From Massilia varians (GTDB lineage: Bacteria; Pseudomonadota; Gammaproteobacteria; Burkholderiales; Burkholderiaceae_D): a stretch of 64,000 nucleotides of DNA. The stretch's first letter is position 1. Each line of letters starts with the position of its first letter. A model generated the notes under the pieces. That model was not told where the DNA came from, did not search any database, and worked only from the letters and a program-made list of their open reading frames with translations. Shown here piece after piece: positions 20,086-28,568 of the stretch. The stretch is from contig NZ_AP026966.1 of the NCBI RefSeq assembly GCF_027923905.1, positions 1,117,001 to 1,181,000 of the forward strand, in the 5' to 3' direction. The position numbers were made by a program, and so were the translations under genes.

Positions 20086-21201
20086 ATGGCGCACATTCCA
20101 GAACGCCGCTCGCTGCGGCGCCGCCTGCGTCCCTATTTCGCGGTCTTCGACTGGCCGCTCGGCCTGGTGCTGTTCGTGCTGATGATGACCAGCCTGATCA
20201 CCATGGCCTCGGCCGGCGCCGAGTTCCCGGACCGCGTCGAGCACCAGATCCGCAACTTCCTGCTGTCCTTCGCCGTCATGTGGATCGCGGCCAACGTGCC
20301 GCCGCAAACCCTGATGCGGCTGGCCGTGCCGATCTATACCTTCGGGGTCGCGCTCCTGATCGCGGTGGCGATGTTCGGCATCATCAAGAAGGGCGCGCGA
20401 CGCTGGCTGCACGTGGGCATCGACATCCAGCCCTCCGAGATCCTGAAGATCGCGACGCCGCTGATGCTGGCCTGGTACTTCCAGCAGCGCGCCAACGCCG
20501 GCACCTGGAAGAACTACCTCATCGCGGCGGTGATCCTCCTGATCCCGTTCTCGCTGATCGCCAAGCAGCCCGACCTGGGCACCGGCCTGATGGTGTTCGC
20601 TTCGGGCTTCTACGTGATCTTCCTGGCCGGCCTGCCGTGGAAGGCCATCATCGCGCTGGGCGTGTCGGCTGCGGCGGCGATGCCGATCGCCTGGTCGATG
20701 CTGCACGACTACCAGCGCGAGCGGGTGATGACCCTGATCGATCCGACCTCCGACCCGCTGGGCAAGGGCTTCCACATCATCCAGTCCGAGATCGCGATCG
20801 GTTCGGGCGGCATGTTCGGCAAGGGCTACGGGCAGGGCACCCAGGGCGCCCTGGAATTCGTGCCCGAGCAGACCACCGACTTCGTGTTCGCCGTGTACTC
20901 GGAAGAATTCGGCATGGTCGGCAACCTGTTCCTGCTGTTCGTCTACCTGCTCCTGATCGGGCGCGGACTGATGATCGCCGCCAACGCGCCGAACACCTTC
21001 TCGCGCCTGCTGGCCGGGGCGATCACGATGATGTTCTTCACTTATGCTTTCGTCAACATGGGCATGGTGATTGGTATCCTGCCGGTCGTCGGAGTTCCCT
21101 TACCTTTCATGAGCTACGGCGGAACAGCCTTCATTACGCTCGGCCTCGGCGCTGGTATATTGATGAGTATTCAAAGACATCGTAAACTAGTGCAGACGTA
21201 A
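20086..21201 (+). CDS. rodA: Peptidoglycan glycosyltransferase RodA (SEDS family)
   Basis: A 371-residue polytopic membrane protein of the SEDS family that polymerises lipid II with PBP2. Typical motifs are ALEFVPEQTTDFVFAVYSEE around residue 258 and VGVPLPFMSYGGTAF near 337. About ten transmembrane helices are apparent. It begins four bases after mrdA and is followed at 18 bases by rlpA, so the six genes from mreB probably form one wall-elongation cluster. Confidence 0.96.
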   Translation: MAHIPERRSLRRRLRPYFAVFDWPLGLVLFVLMMTSLITMASAGAEFPDRVEHQIRNFLLSFAVMWIAANVPPQTLMRLAVPIYTFGVALLIAVAMFGIIKKGARRWLHVGIDIQPSEILKIATPLMLAWYFQQRANAGTWKNYLIAAVILLIPFSLIAKQPDLGTGLMVFASGFYVIFLAGLPWKAIIALGVSAAAAMPIAWSMLHDYQRERVMTLIDPTSDPLGKGFHIIQSEIAIGSGGMFGKGYGQGTQGALEFVPEQTTDFVFAVYSEEFGMVGNLFLLFVYLLLIGRGLMIAANAPNTFSRLLAGAITMMFFTYAFVNMGMVIGILPVVGVPLPFMSYGGTAFITLGLGAGILMSIQRHRKLVQT

Positions 21202-21218
21202 TTTAACAAGGACCGCGC

Positions 21219-22217
21219 ATGGCCGTTCCAAGAAAACAACTTGCCACGGTCATCGCATTGGCCATCTTTGTCACCGGCTGCAGCACCACCGACACCGGCG
21301 AGCGCAAAAGCCTGATTCCTTTGCCGTGGAAGCATCCCAAGGCGAAGGTCAGCGAATTGCCCAAGCTGCCGCCCGCCAATTCCGGGCGCGGCGGCTACTA
21401 CAAGGACGACGGCCCCGGGCTGAATCCGCCGCCGGGCCTGATGGACCTGCCCGATGCGGTGGTCAAGGCCGAACCCTATTCGCGCTGGGCCAACCGTCCT
21501 TACGCGGTGTTCGGCCAGACCTATACCCCGATCCTGCACCAGGATCCCTTCATGCAGCGCGGCGTCGCCAGCTGGTACGGCGTGAAATTCCACGGCCAGA
21601 AGACCTCCTCCGGCGAACTCTACGACATGTACAAGATGACGGCGGCGCACCCGACGCTGCCGATTCCTTCCTATGCGCGCATCACCAGCGTCGAAACCGG
21701 CAAGTCGGTGGTGGTGCGCATCAACGACCGCGGCCCCTTCCATGCCAGCCGCATCGTCGACGTCTCCTACACGGCGGCGCTCAAGCTCGGCCTGCTGGGC
21801 AAGGGCAGCCACGAAGTCCACCTCGAGCGCCTGTTCCCGGACGATCCGATCCGCGTGCCCTCGGAGCGCCGCGTGGCCACCTCCGAAGCGCAATCGGCGC
21901 CGCCGGAAATCGCGGCGCTGATGCTCGAAGACCGGGTGCGCACCGATAGCGCCGCGATGGCCGAGGTCGTCCCGAAGCTGGTCCCGCGCGGCAGCTTCTA
22001 CGTCCAGCTCGGCGCCTACAGCCGCGCCGGCACCGCCGAAGCCATGAGCGAAAAGCTGATCGACGCCGGCGTCGAAGTCGGCCGGCTCGAAGTGGTGAAG
22101 GCGGGCTCGGTGAACCGCCTGTATGGCGGGCCGTTCGGCAACCGCGAGGATGCGGCGGCGGCGGCGCGCGCGGTGCCGTCCTCGTTCGGGCTCAAGCCGA
22201 TCGTCGTCAAGCGCTGA
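21219..22217 (+). CDS. rlpA: RlpA-family septal lytic transglycosylase, lipoprotein
   Basis: A 332-residue lipoprotein. The lipobox is VTGC with Cys21 as lipidation site. A double-psi beta-barrel domain follows (GVASWYGVKFHGQKTSSGE to VRINDRGPFHASRIVDVSY), the RlpA catalytic fold that cleaves stem-peptide-free glycan. The C-terminal 75 residues (SFYVQLGAYSRAGTAEAM to the end) form a SPOR domain that binds denuded septal glycan. Placed directly after rodA. Convergent with the minus-strand SPOR gene 24 bases away. Confidence 0.93.
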   Translation: MAVPRKQLATVIALAIFVTGCSTTDTGERKSLIPLPWKHPKAKVSELPKLPPANSGRGGYYKDDGPGLNPPPGLMDLPDAVVKAEPYSRWANRPYAVFGQTYTPILHQDPFMQRGVASWYGVKFHGQKTSSGELYDMYKMTAAHPTLPIPSYARITSVETGKSVVVRINDRGPFHASRIVDVSYTAALKLGLLGKGSHEVHLERLFPDDPIRVPSERRVATSEAQSAPPEIAALMLEDRVRTDSAAMAEVVPKLVPRGSFYVQLGAYSRAGTAEAMSEKLIDAGVEVGRLEVVKAGSVNRLYGGPFGNREDAAAAARAVPSSFGLKPIVVKR

Positions 22218-22241
22218 GCGGCGCCGCCTGCGGCTATCCGA

Positions 22242-22952
22242 TCAGCGGCAGGGACGCAGCTGCACCCCGGCGAAATCGTCGGCAATGTCCGCCACGCGGG
22301 CGCGCTCGTCCGGCGTCAGGTCGCGGAACTGCCAGGCCGCGCGGGTGCCCTGCGGCCCGCGCGGCAGCACCCGCACCCCGCGCACGCCCTGTTTGCCGAG
22401 CGCCGCCACCAGGCCCTGCGCCGCGGACTCGGTCTTGAACACGCCCAGCGAGACTGCCCACCTGAGCGGCGAGTCGCCCTGCATCACGAAGAAGTTTTGC
22501 ACGCCTTTTTCCTTCAGCTCGGCCACGCGGCGCTCGGCGCCTTCCTTGCCGCCGTTCGGCGGCAGGTAGACCAGGTGGCTGGTGATTTCCTGGAAAGGCA
22601 CGCCCGTGCGTGCGGCCCGTGCGCCCAGGTCGAGACGGGCGATGCGGGTTTCGAAGCGGCGCGCGTCGGCGGCCGCGAAGGCGCCAACCTGGGTGCAGGC
22701 GACCGTCTCTACCTGCGGCGCGGCCGCCGGGACGGGTTCGGCGGGCGGCGCTTCCGGCGTTTCCGGCGCCGCCGCGGTCTCGGCGGCCGCGCGTGCTTCA
22801 AGTGCGCTGAGCATCACCATGCGCTCGCTGGCCAGCTGGTTCTTCAGGCGCTGCGGCTCGCGCTCGCCGTCGTCAAACTTGCCGAGGTAGCCCTGGCCAT
22901 AGGCCAGCAGCAGGGCGTTCAGTGCCAGCAGGGCCCAGAATACGAATTTCAA
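22242..22952 (-). CDS. SPOR-domain membrane protein, function unknown
   Basis: A 236-residue protein starting at one of two tandem TTG codons (22955 or 22952) preceded by GGAGGAG; the second gives the N-terminus KFVFWALLALNALLLAYG, a single membrane anchor. A short basic/acidic segment and an Ala/Pro/Glu-rich linker follow. The C-terminal about 90 residues (QVGAFAAADARRFE... and FVMQGDSPLRWAVSLGVFKTES) look like a divergent SPOR repeat. It probably sits in the inner membrane with the SPOR part in the periplasm. It lies 19 bases after coaX on the same strand. Confidence 0.7.
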   Translation of the reverse strand: MKFVFWALLALNALLLAYGQGYLGKFDDGEREPQRLKNQLASERMVMLSALEARAAAETAAAPETPEAPPAEPVPAAAPQVETVACTQVGAFAAADARRFETRIARLDLGARAARTGVPFQEITSHLVYLPPNGGKEGAERRVAELKEKGVQNFFVMQGDSPLRWAVSLGVFKTESAAQGLVAALGKQGVRGVRVLPRGPQGTRAAWQFRDLTPDERARVADIADDFAGVQLRPCR

Positions 22953-22971
22953 CAAGTGCGCTCCTCCATCC

Positions 22972-23697
22972 TCAGGCGGCTGCCGCATGCAGGCCGACCA
23001 GCACGATGTTATCGACCAGCCGGCAGGGGAACTTGAGGACCGGCGCGATATACGGCGCCGCGCCGCCGGACACGATGCATGCGGTGGCGGCATGCGCCGC
23101 GCAGGCGCGCTCGATGGCGCCGGCCTGGGCCGACAGGACGCCGGAGACGATGGCGTCGTCGGTGTTATCGCCGAAGAGCGGCGGCGGCGCCGAGCCCGGC
23201 GTCACCTGGGGCAACTGGGCCGTATTGCGCGCCAGCGAGCCGGCCATCAGGGCCAGGCCCGGCAGGATCATGCCGCCGACGAAGCGGCCGTCCCTGGTCA
23301 CGGCGTCGATCGTGGTGGCGGTGCCGCAGGTGGCCGCGATCAGGTCCTGCCCGGGCGCCAGCGCGCGCGCGCCGATGGCGGCGGCGAAGCGGTCGCAGCC
23401 CAGCTGGACCGGATTGCGGTAGCCGTTGCGCAGGCCGGCGCGCTCGGCGCTGGAGGCGAACCACTCGACCGCGATTCCCCTTGGCAGCGCCTGCGCGATG
23501 CGTTCGCGCACGGCGGCGCCGGCCACGTTCGAGACGATGGCGCGCGCCACGCCGGCCCGGCGCCACGCGTCGGCGGCGACGTCCAGCCCGGCGTGCGAGA
23601 CCGCGTCGAACAGCGTCCAGGCGCCCAGCGCCGCGCCGGGCGCCGCGACCGCCCACTTGATGCGGGTATTGCCGGCGTCGATCAGCAGCAGGTTCAT
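22972..23697 (-). CDS. coaX: Type III pantothenate kinase
   Basis: A 241-residue CoaX, which phosphorylates pantothenate as the first step of coenzyme A synthesis. N-terminal phosphate-binding loop LLIDAGNTRIKWAV, central GCDRFAAAIGA motif and TCGTATTIDAV loop identify the ASKHA-fold type III enzyme. The start at 23697 (MNLLLIDAG) was chosen over an upstream in-frame codon. It starts eight bases after the birA stop; birA-coaX pairing is common in betaproteobacteria. Confidence 0.95.
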   Translation of the reverse strand: MNLLLIDAGNTRIKWAVAAPGAALGAWTLFDAVSHAGLDVAADAWRRAGVARAIVSNVAGAAVRERIAQALPRGIAVEWFASSAERAGLRNGYRNPVQLGCDRFAAAIGARALAPGQDLIAATCGTATTIDAVTRDGRFVGGMILPGLALMAGSLARNTAQLPQVTPGSAPPPLFGDNTDDAIVSGVLSAQAGAIERACAAHAATACIVSGGAAPYIAPVLKFPCRLVDNIVLVGLHAAAA

Positions 23698-23705
23698 GTC
23701 CTGTC

Positions 23706-24479
23706 TCACTCGCTGAGCCGCAGCGACACGTCGCCTGCCAGCACGCTGGTGCGTCCCTGGGCGGTGTCCAGCAGCAGGCGGCCGGCATCGTCGACGCCGG
23801 CTGCCAGGCCTTCTTGCAGCACCTTGCCGTTGTCGAGGATGACGACGGGGCGGCCCTGCCAGGCATGGCGCAGGTTCCAGCGCGCGCTGAAGGCGGCGAA
23901 GCCCCGGCTGGCGAACAGGCGCAGCGCCTCGGCCAGCGCGTCGAGCAGGGCGGCCATCAAGACGTCGCGGTCCATGCGCGCCAGCCAGGGCGCTCCGGCG
24001 GCGCTGCGGCCGAGCAGGGCTTCGACTTCGTCGGGCATGACGAGGTTCAGGCCGATGCCGATCACCGCCCAGGTGCCGCCGCCGCTGTCACGTGACGCCG
24101 ACTGGGTCTCGATCAGGATGCCGGCCAGCTTGTCGCCGTCCTTGAGCACGTCGTTCGGCCACTTGAGCTGGATCTGCACGCCGAGCCGGCCCAGCGCGTC
24201 GCCCAGCGCCACCCCGACCGCCAGCGGCAGGCCGGAGAGCGTCTGCAGGCCGCCCTCGAACTTCCAGGCCAGCGAAAAGGTCAGCGAATTCTCGCTTGAC
24301 GAGAGCCAGCTGCGGCCGGCGCGTCCGCGGCCGGCGCTCTGGTGCTCGGCGACCAGCAGCATCGGCTCGGTGAGCCGGGCGGCGCGCGCCAGCAGGTCGG
24401 CGTTGGTCGAGCCGGTCTCCGGCACGACTTCCACTGCGACGCCGGCGCGGGACAAGGCGAAGATGTTGGCGGCGTTCAT
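23706..24479 (-). CDS. birA: Biotin-[acetyl-CoA carboxylase] ligase, no repressor domain
   Basis: A 257-residue biotin protein ligase that attaches biotin to the carboxyl carrier protein. Core motifs are ETGSTNADLL near residue 20, the biotinyl-AMP loop AGRGRAGRSWLSS near 50, and LKWPNDVL near 100. No N-terminal winged-helix domain is present, so unlike E. coli BirA it should not act as a biotin-operon repressor. Its start overlaps the SDR gene stop (ATGA), and coaX follows closely. Confidence 0.93.
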   Translation of the reverse strand: MNAANIFALSRAGVAVEVVPETGSTNADLLARAARLTEPMLLVAEHQSAGRGRAGRSWLSSSENSLTFSLAWKFEGGLQTLSGLPLAVGVALGDALGRLGVQIQLKWPNDVLKDGDKLAGILIETQSASRDSGGGTWAVIGIGLNLVMPDEVEALLGRSAAGAPWLARMDRDVLMAALLDALAEALRLFASRGFAAFSARWNLRHAWQGRPVVILDNGKVLQEGLAAGVDDAGRLLLDTAQGRTSVLAGDVSLRLSE

Positions 24480-25273
24480 GCTTCCCCCCGCTGTCCATCG
24501 ATCCTCTGTTTGGTCGGGGCGCGCGAGAACGCAAGATCGAACAGGGCATTCGGCAGCAGGCGCAGCAGCTTGGCCGCGAGGCCCATCTGCCAGGGCAGCA
24601 CGCGGTAGCTGGAGCCGCGTGCGATGACGTCGGCTGCCTGGGCGGCGAAGCGTTCGGCGGGCATCAGGAAAGGCATGGGAAATCGGTTGTTGCGGGTCAT
24701 GGGTGTATCGATATATCCGGGGGCGATGGTCACCACCTTGATGCGGGTTGCGCGCAGTTCCAGGCGCAGCGATTCGCAGTAGCTGTGCACCGCCGCCTTG
24801 GAGGCGCAGTAGGCGCCGGCGCCGCGCATGCCGCGGATGCCCGCCACGCTGCCGATCCCGACCAGCCGGCATGGCCCGGGCTGGGTCTTCATGGGGGAGA
24901 TGAAGGGCGCGAAGGTGGCGACGGTGGCGTTCACGTTGGTCGCAAACACGGCGTCGAACACCGCCAGGTCGGCCGGGCGCTCGGTCAGCGTGCCGTGCGA
25001 GATGCCGGCGCTGGCGATCACGATGTCGGCGCCGCCCATGGCGGCGATGAAGTCGGCGGCGGCGGCGGCCAGCGCGGCGCGGTCGGTGACGTCGGCCGCG
25101 TAGATGCGGTGGCGTTCGGGATGGGGAAGGCTGGCGGCGAGTTCTTCCAGCAGCGGGCGGCGCCGCGCCAGCAGGCCGAGGGAAGCGCCGCGCGCCGCGT
25201 ATTCACGCGCCAGCGCCGCGCCGATGCCGCTCGAGGCGCCGGTGATGAACACCCGGCCCGGCGGCAGGCTCAT
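24476..25273 (-). CDS. Short-chain dehydrogenase/reductase
   Basis: A 265-residue SDR. The Rossmann motif is TGASSGIG (residues 11-18) and the catalytic set is Ser142, Tyr155 and Lys159 in YCASK. The substrate is unknown; the sequence is of the classical SDR type with a longer C-terminus. Overlaps birA by four bases downstream and the dsbA-like gene by four bases upstream, so it is in a tight operon, a frequent arrangement next to argS in Burkholderiales. Confidence 0.88.
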   Translation of the reverse strand: MSLPPGRVFITGASSGIGAALAREYAARGASLGLLARRRPLLEELAASLPHPERHRIYAADVTDRAALAAAAADFIAAMGGADIVIASAGISHGTLTERPADLAVFDAVFATNVNATVATFAPFISPMKTQPGPCRLVGIGSVAGIRGMRGAGAYCASKAAVHSYCESLRLELRATRIKVVTIAPGYIDTPMTRNNRFPMPFLMPAERFAAQAADVIARGSSYRVLPWQMGLAAKLLRLLPNALFDLAFSRAPTKQRIDGQRGEA

Positions 25274-25935
25274 TTCTTGTCCGCTCGGGCGCGCGCGACC
25301 AGCGTGTCCATCACCTGCAGGGTGCCCTGCAGCGCGTCGTTGCCGCCGAGGCTGGCGGATTCGCCGACCATGCCGGGCGAGGTCAGGAAGCGTCCGTCGA
25401 CCGCGATCATCGGCCAGTGGGTGATCCGGTAGGCTTCCATCATCGCCTGCGCGCGGCGCAGCTTGGCCTGCACGCCGAAGGAGCGGTAGGTATCGATGAA
25501 CTTGGCGCGGTCGATGCCGGCGCGGCTGGCCCAGTCGAACACCTGCTCGTCCTGGGTGAAGCCGACGCGCTCGACGTGGTAGGCGTTGAAGACCTTGCCG
25601 TGGAACTGCTCGAGCAGGCCGAGCGATTCGAGCGTGAAGAACAGGCGCTGCTGCGCCGCCACCTGCGCGCCGCGCGGCACGTGCACGCGCCGGAACACGA
25701 TGTTGTCGCCCTGCTTCTTGACCCAGTCGGCCAGGTAGGGCTCGAACGCGTAGCAGTGCGGGCAGTAATAGGCGAAGAACTCGATCACCTCGATCCTGCG
25801 CCCGCTGTCGGTCGGCTGGGCTTCCGGCAGGAGCTGGTACTCGGCGCCTTCCTTCGGCGATGCAGCGGAGGCGGCGGCAAAGCCGGGAGCGGCGAGCAGG
25901 GCGGCACAGCAGATCAGGCGGCGAAGCGGATTCAT
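25270..25935 (-). CDS. dsbA: Periplasmic thiol:disulfide oxidoreductase (DsbA family)
   Basis: A 221-residue exported thioredoxin-fold protein. A signal peptide covers about residues 1-24 (AALLAAPGFAAASA). The active-site motif is C58-P-H-C61 in FFAYYCPHCYAFEP, as in DsbA. The cis-proline loop is probably TSPGMVG near residue 190. It should introduce disulfides into periplasmic proteins with DsbB as partner; dsbB is not in the window. It is the second gene after the SPOR protein in the argS cluster. Confidence 0.9.
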   Translation of the reverse strand: MNPLRRLICCAALLAAPGFAAASAASPKEGAEYQLLPEAQPTDSGRRIEVIEFFAYYCPHCYAFEPYLADWVKKQGDNIVFRRVHVPRGAQVAAQQRLFFTLESLGLLEQFHGKVFNAYHVERVGFTQDEQVFDWASRAGIDRAKFIDTYRSFGVQAKLRRAQAMMEAYRITHWPMIAVDGRFLTSPGMVGESASLGGNDALQGTLQVMDTLVARARADKK

Positions 25936-25962
25936 GCGGTTCCTTCGGTAAGTGCGGACGGG

Positions 25963-26640
25963 TTAGCGCTGGTTGCGGACGATGGCGACGTCGATGCCGC
26001 TGTCGAGCAGCTTGGCGCGCGCCTTGTTCGCGGCTTCCTGGCCGGCATAAGGGCCGACGCGCACGCGGTGCAGCACGCCGCTGTCGGTGCTGCGGTCGGT
26101 GATCGCGGCTTCGAAGCCGAGCAGCGCCAGCTTGGCGCGGGTGTTCTCGGCATCGGACATGTCGCGGAAGGCGCCGGCCTGGAGGTAGTAGATGTAGCCG
26201 TCGCCGCCTGCGGCGGGCGCCGCCGCGGCTGCCGGGGCCGGGGCGGCCGGGGCGGCGGCAGGCGCGGCCGGCGCCGCGCCGCCCTGCATGCCGGCGATGG
26301 CCTGGCCCAGCGGGTCGGCGTCGGCCGCGGCCGGTGCCGGCGCAGGTGCGGGCGCCGGCGCAGGTTCCGGACGGTTGGCGCGTTCGGCGATCTGGCGGTT
26401 GGCTTCACGCGCGGCGTCGCGGTTGCCGTACAGCGGCTTGTTCGGATCGCTCGCCTGGCTCGGTTCGAGGTCGGCCGGGCGGCCCATCTTGTTGGAGCGG
26501 TCGGTGAAGGGCGACTGGCCCTTGGTGATCACGAGCGCGACCGCCACCGCGATCCCCAGGCCGACGATCAGGCCGATGATGATGCCGGTCAGGGTGCTGC
26601 CGCGCTGGCGCAGCGGGGAGAAGGGTCGGATGGCGGTCAT
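25963..26640 (-). CDS. SPOR-domain protein, FtsN-like
   Basis: A 225-residue protein with a short cytoplasmic N-terminus, one transmembrane helix (GSTLTGIIIGLIVGLGIAVA around residues 14-33), a long Ala/Pro-rich linker that includes an alternating Ala-Pro run near residues 95-107, and a C-terminal SPOR domain (YIYYLQAGAFRDMSDAENTRAKL to the end). The layout matches FtsN-type division proteins that bind denuded septal glycan, and its place between argS and dsbA is conserved in Burkholderiales. Assignment as FtsN itself is not proven. Confidence 0.8.
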   Translation of the reverse strand: MTAIRPFSPLRQRGSTLTGIIIGLIVGLGIAVAVALVITKGQSPFTDRSNKMGRPADLEPSQASDPNKPLYGNRDAAREANRQIAERANRPEPAPAPAPAPAPAAADADPLGQAIAGMQGGAAPAAPAAAPAAPAPAAAAAPAAGGDGYIYYLQAGAFRDMSDAENTRAKLALLGFEAAITDRSTDSGVLHRVRVGPYAGQEAANKARAKLLDSGIDVAIVRNQR

Positions 26641-26647
26641 GTTGCGA

Positions 26648-28384
26648 TTACTCTTGTGGTTCGGTAGGGGCGCGTTCCATCTTCGTCGGCGCGGACACGC
26701 CGATCAGGGCCAGGCCGTTGCGCAGCACCTGGCGGGTGGCCAGGGCCAGGGCCAGGCGCGCCAGCTTCAGGGGCTCGTTGTCTTCTAACAGCCACTTGTG
26801 GGCGAAGTAATAGCTGTGCAGCTCGCCGGCCAGTTCGCGCAGGTAGAAGGCGACGTGGTGCGGGCTCAGCTCGAGTTTCGCGCGCTCCAGCATTTCCGGG
26901 TAGGCCGACAGCTTGGCCAGCAGGCTGGCTTCGTGCGGCTCGGTCAGCAGCGACAGGTCGGCACTTGCCAGCTGCGACTCAATACCGCCCCAGTTGGCGA
27001 GCGCCGAGCAGATGCGGGCGTGGGCGTACTGCACGTAGTACACCGGGTTCTCATCCGAGGTCTTGAGCGCGACGTCGACGTCGAACACGAATTCGGTGTC
27101 GGCCTTGCGCGAGATGAGGAAGAAGCGCACCGCGTCGCGCCCGCGCGTCACGTCGCCGTTGCCCGACCATTCGATCAGGTCGCGCACCGTGACGTAGGAG
27201 CCGGCGCGCTTGGAGATCTTGACCTCTTCGCCGTTCTTCATGACGGTGACCATCTTGTGCAGCACGTAGTCGGGATAGCCCTGCGGGATGCCGATGTTCA
27301 CCGCCTGCAGGCCCGCGCGCACGCGCGCGATGGTGCCGTGGTGGTCGCTGCCCTGGACGTTGATGGCCTGGTCGAAGCCGCGGCGGAATTTCTGGATGTG
27401 GTAGGCCACGTCCGGCACGAAGTAGGTATAGGTGCCGTCGGACTTGCGCATCACGCGGTCCTTGTCGTCGCCGTAGTCGGTGGTCTTGAGCCACAGCGCG
27501 CCTTCCTGTTCGTAGGTCTTGCCGGCGTCGACCAGGGCCTGCACGGCCGCTTCCACCTTGCCGTCCGCGTACAGCGAGGATTCGAGGTAGTAGTTGTCGA
27601 ACTTGACGCCGAAGGCCTGCAGGTCCTGGTCCTGCTCGTTGCGCAGGTAGGTCACGGCGAAGCGGCGGATCGACTCGATGTCGTTCACGTCACCCGAGGC
27701 GGTGGCCGGTTCGCCGTCGCTGGCCGAGACGGTCTTCTTGGCCAGGAAGTCGCTGGCGATGTCGGCGATGTAGTCGCCGTTGTAGGCCGACTCCGGCCAC
27801 TCGGCGTCGCCCGGCTTGAAGCCGCGCGCGCGCGCCTGCACCGAGGTGGCCAGGGTGGCGATCTGCACGCCGGCGTCGTTGTAGTAGAACTCGCGGGTCA
27901 CGTCATGGCCCTGCGCTTCGAACAGCGAGGACAGGGCGTCGCCCAGCGCGGCCTGGCGGCCATGGCCCACGTGCAGCGGGCCGGTCGGGTTGGCCGAGAC
28001 GAATTCGATGATGGCGTGGTGGCCCTGGCCGGAGCTGCCGCGGCCGAAGGCCGCGCCCTGTTCGAGCACGGTGCGCACGACCGACTGCTTGGCGCCGGCG
28101 GCCACGCGCAGGTTGATGAAGCCGGGACCGGCCACCTCGGCCGATTCGACCAGGCCGGCGGCGGGTTCGGCGAGCAGGGCGGCAACCAGGCGGGTGGCCA
28201 GTTCACGCGGATTGGTCTTGAGCGGCTTGGCCAGCTGCATCGCGATGTTGCAGGCGATGTCGCCGTGGCTCGGATCGCGCGGACGCTCCAGGACGACGTT
28301 GGGGGTAAGGTCGGTGCCGGCGACGATCGGCGCGAGGGCGGCCTGGAACAGGGCAACGATCTGTTGTTTTTGTTGGGCGAGCAT
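26648..28384 (-). CDS. argS: Arginyl-tRNA synthetase
   Basis: A 578-residue class I synthetase charging tRNA(Arg). The HIGH motif appears as HVGH (138-141) in [14 protein letters not shown], the KMSKS-like loop as [15 protein letters not shown], and the C-terminal anticodon-binding domain carries the usual [16 protein letters not shown] end. Start at 28384 ([14 protein letters not shown]) was chosen. First gene of a minus-strand run extending to the SPOR gene at 22242; a TATAAT is present 53 bases upstream. Confidence 0.96.
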   Translation of the reverse strand: MLAQQKQQIVALFQAALAPIVAGTDLTPNVVLERPRDPSHGDIACNIAMQLAKPLKTNPRELATRLVAALLAEPAAGLVESAEVAGPGFINLRVAAGAKQSVVRTVLEQGAAFGRGSSGQGHHAIIEFVSANPTGPLHVGHGRQAALGDALSSLFEAQGHDVTREFYYNDAGVQIATLATSVQARARGFKPGDAEWPESAYNGDYIADIASDFLAKKTVSASDGEPATASGDVNDIESIRRFAVTYLRNEQDQDLQAFGVKFDNYYLESSLYADGKVEAAVQALVDAGKTYEQEGALWLKTTDYGDDKDRVMRKSDGTYTYFVPDVAYHIQKFRRGFDQAINVQGSDHHGTIARVRAGLQAVNIGIPQGYPDYVLHKMVTVMKNGEEVKISKRAGSYVTVRDLIEWSGNGDVTRGRDAVRFFLISRKADTEFVFDVDVALKTSDENPVYYVQYAHARICSALANWGGIESQLASADLSLLTEPHEASLLAKLSAYPEMLERAKLELSPHHVAFYLRELAGELHSYYFAHKWLLEDNEPLKLARLALALATRQVLRNGLALIGVSAPTKMERAPTEPQE

Positions 28385-28436
28385 GGGATGTCGATCTGAT
28401 AAAAATGGCGGGCCTGCGGACAGGCAAACAGCAATC

Positions 28437-28442
28437 ATTATA
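28437..28442 (-). promoter_or_regulatory. Candidate -10 box for argS
   Basis: A perfect TATAAT on the minus strand, 53 bases before the argS start. The region at -35 spacing is only a weak match. Confidence 0.4.
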
Positions 28443-28568
28443 CTGGTTTGGCGCATCGCGCAATATGTTCACCGCGGCAAGTTGTCAGCGTCGTTGTCAG
28501 CTTTGTTAAGCGGCACCAAAGCCTAAGCCGTTACAATGAGGGCCATTTTTCACTGTACCGACCCCGCC

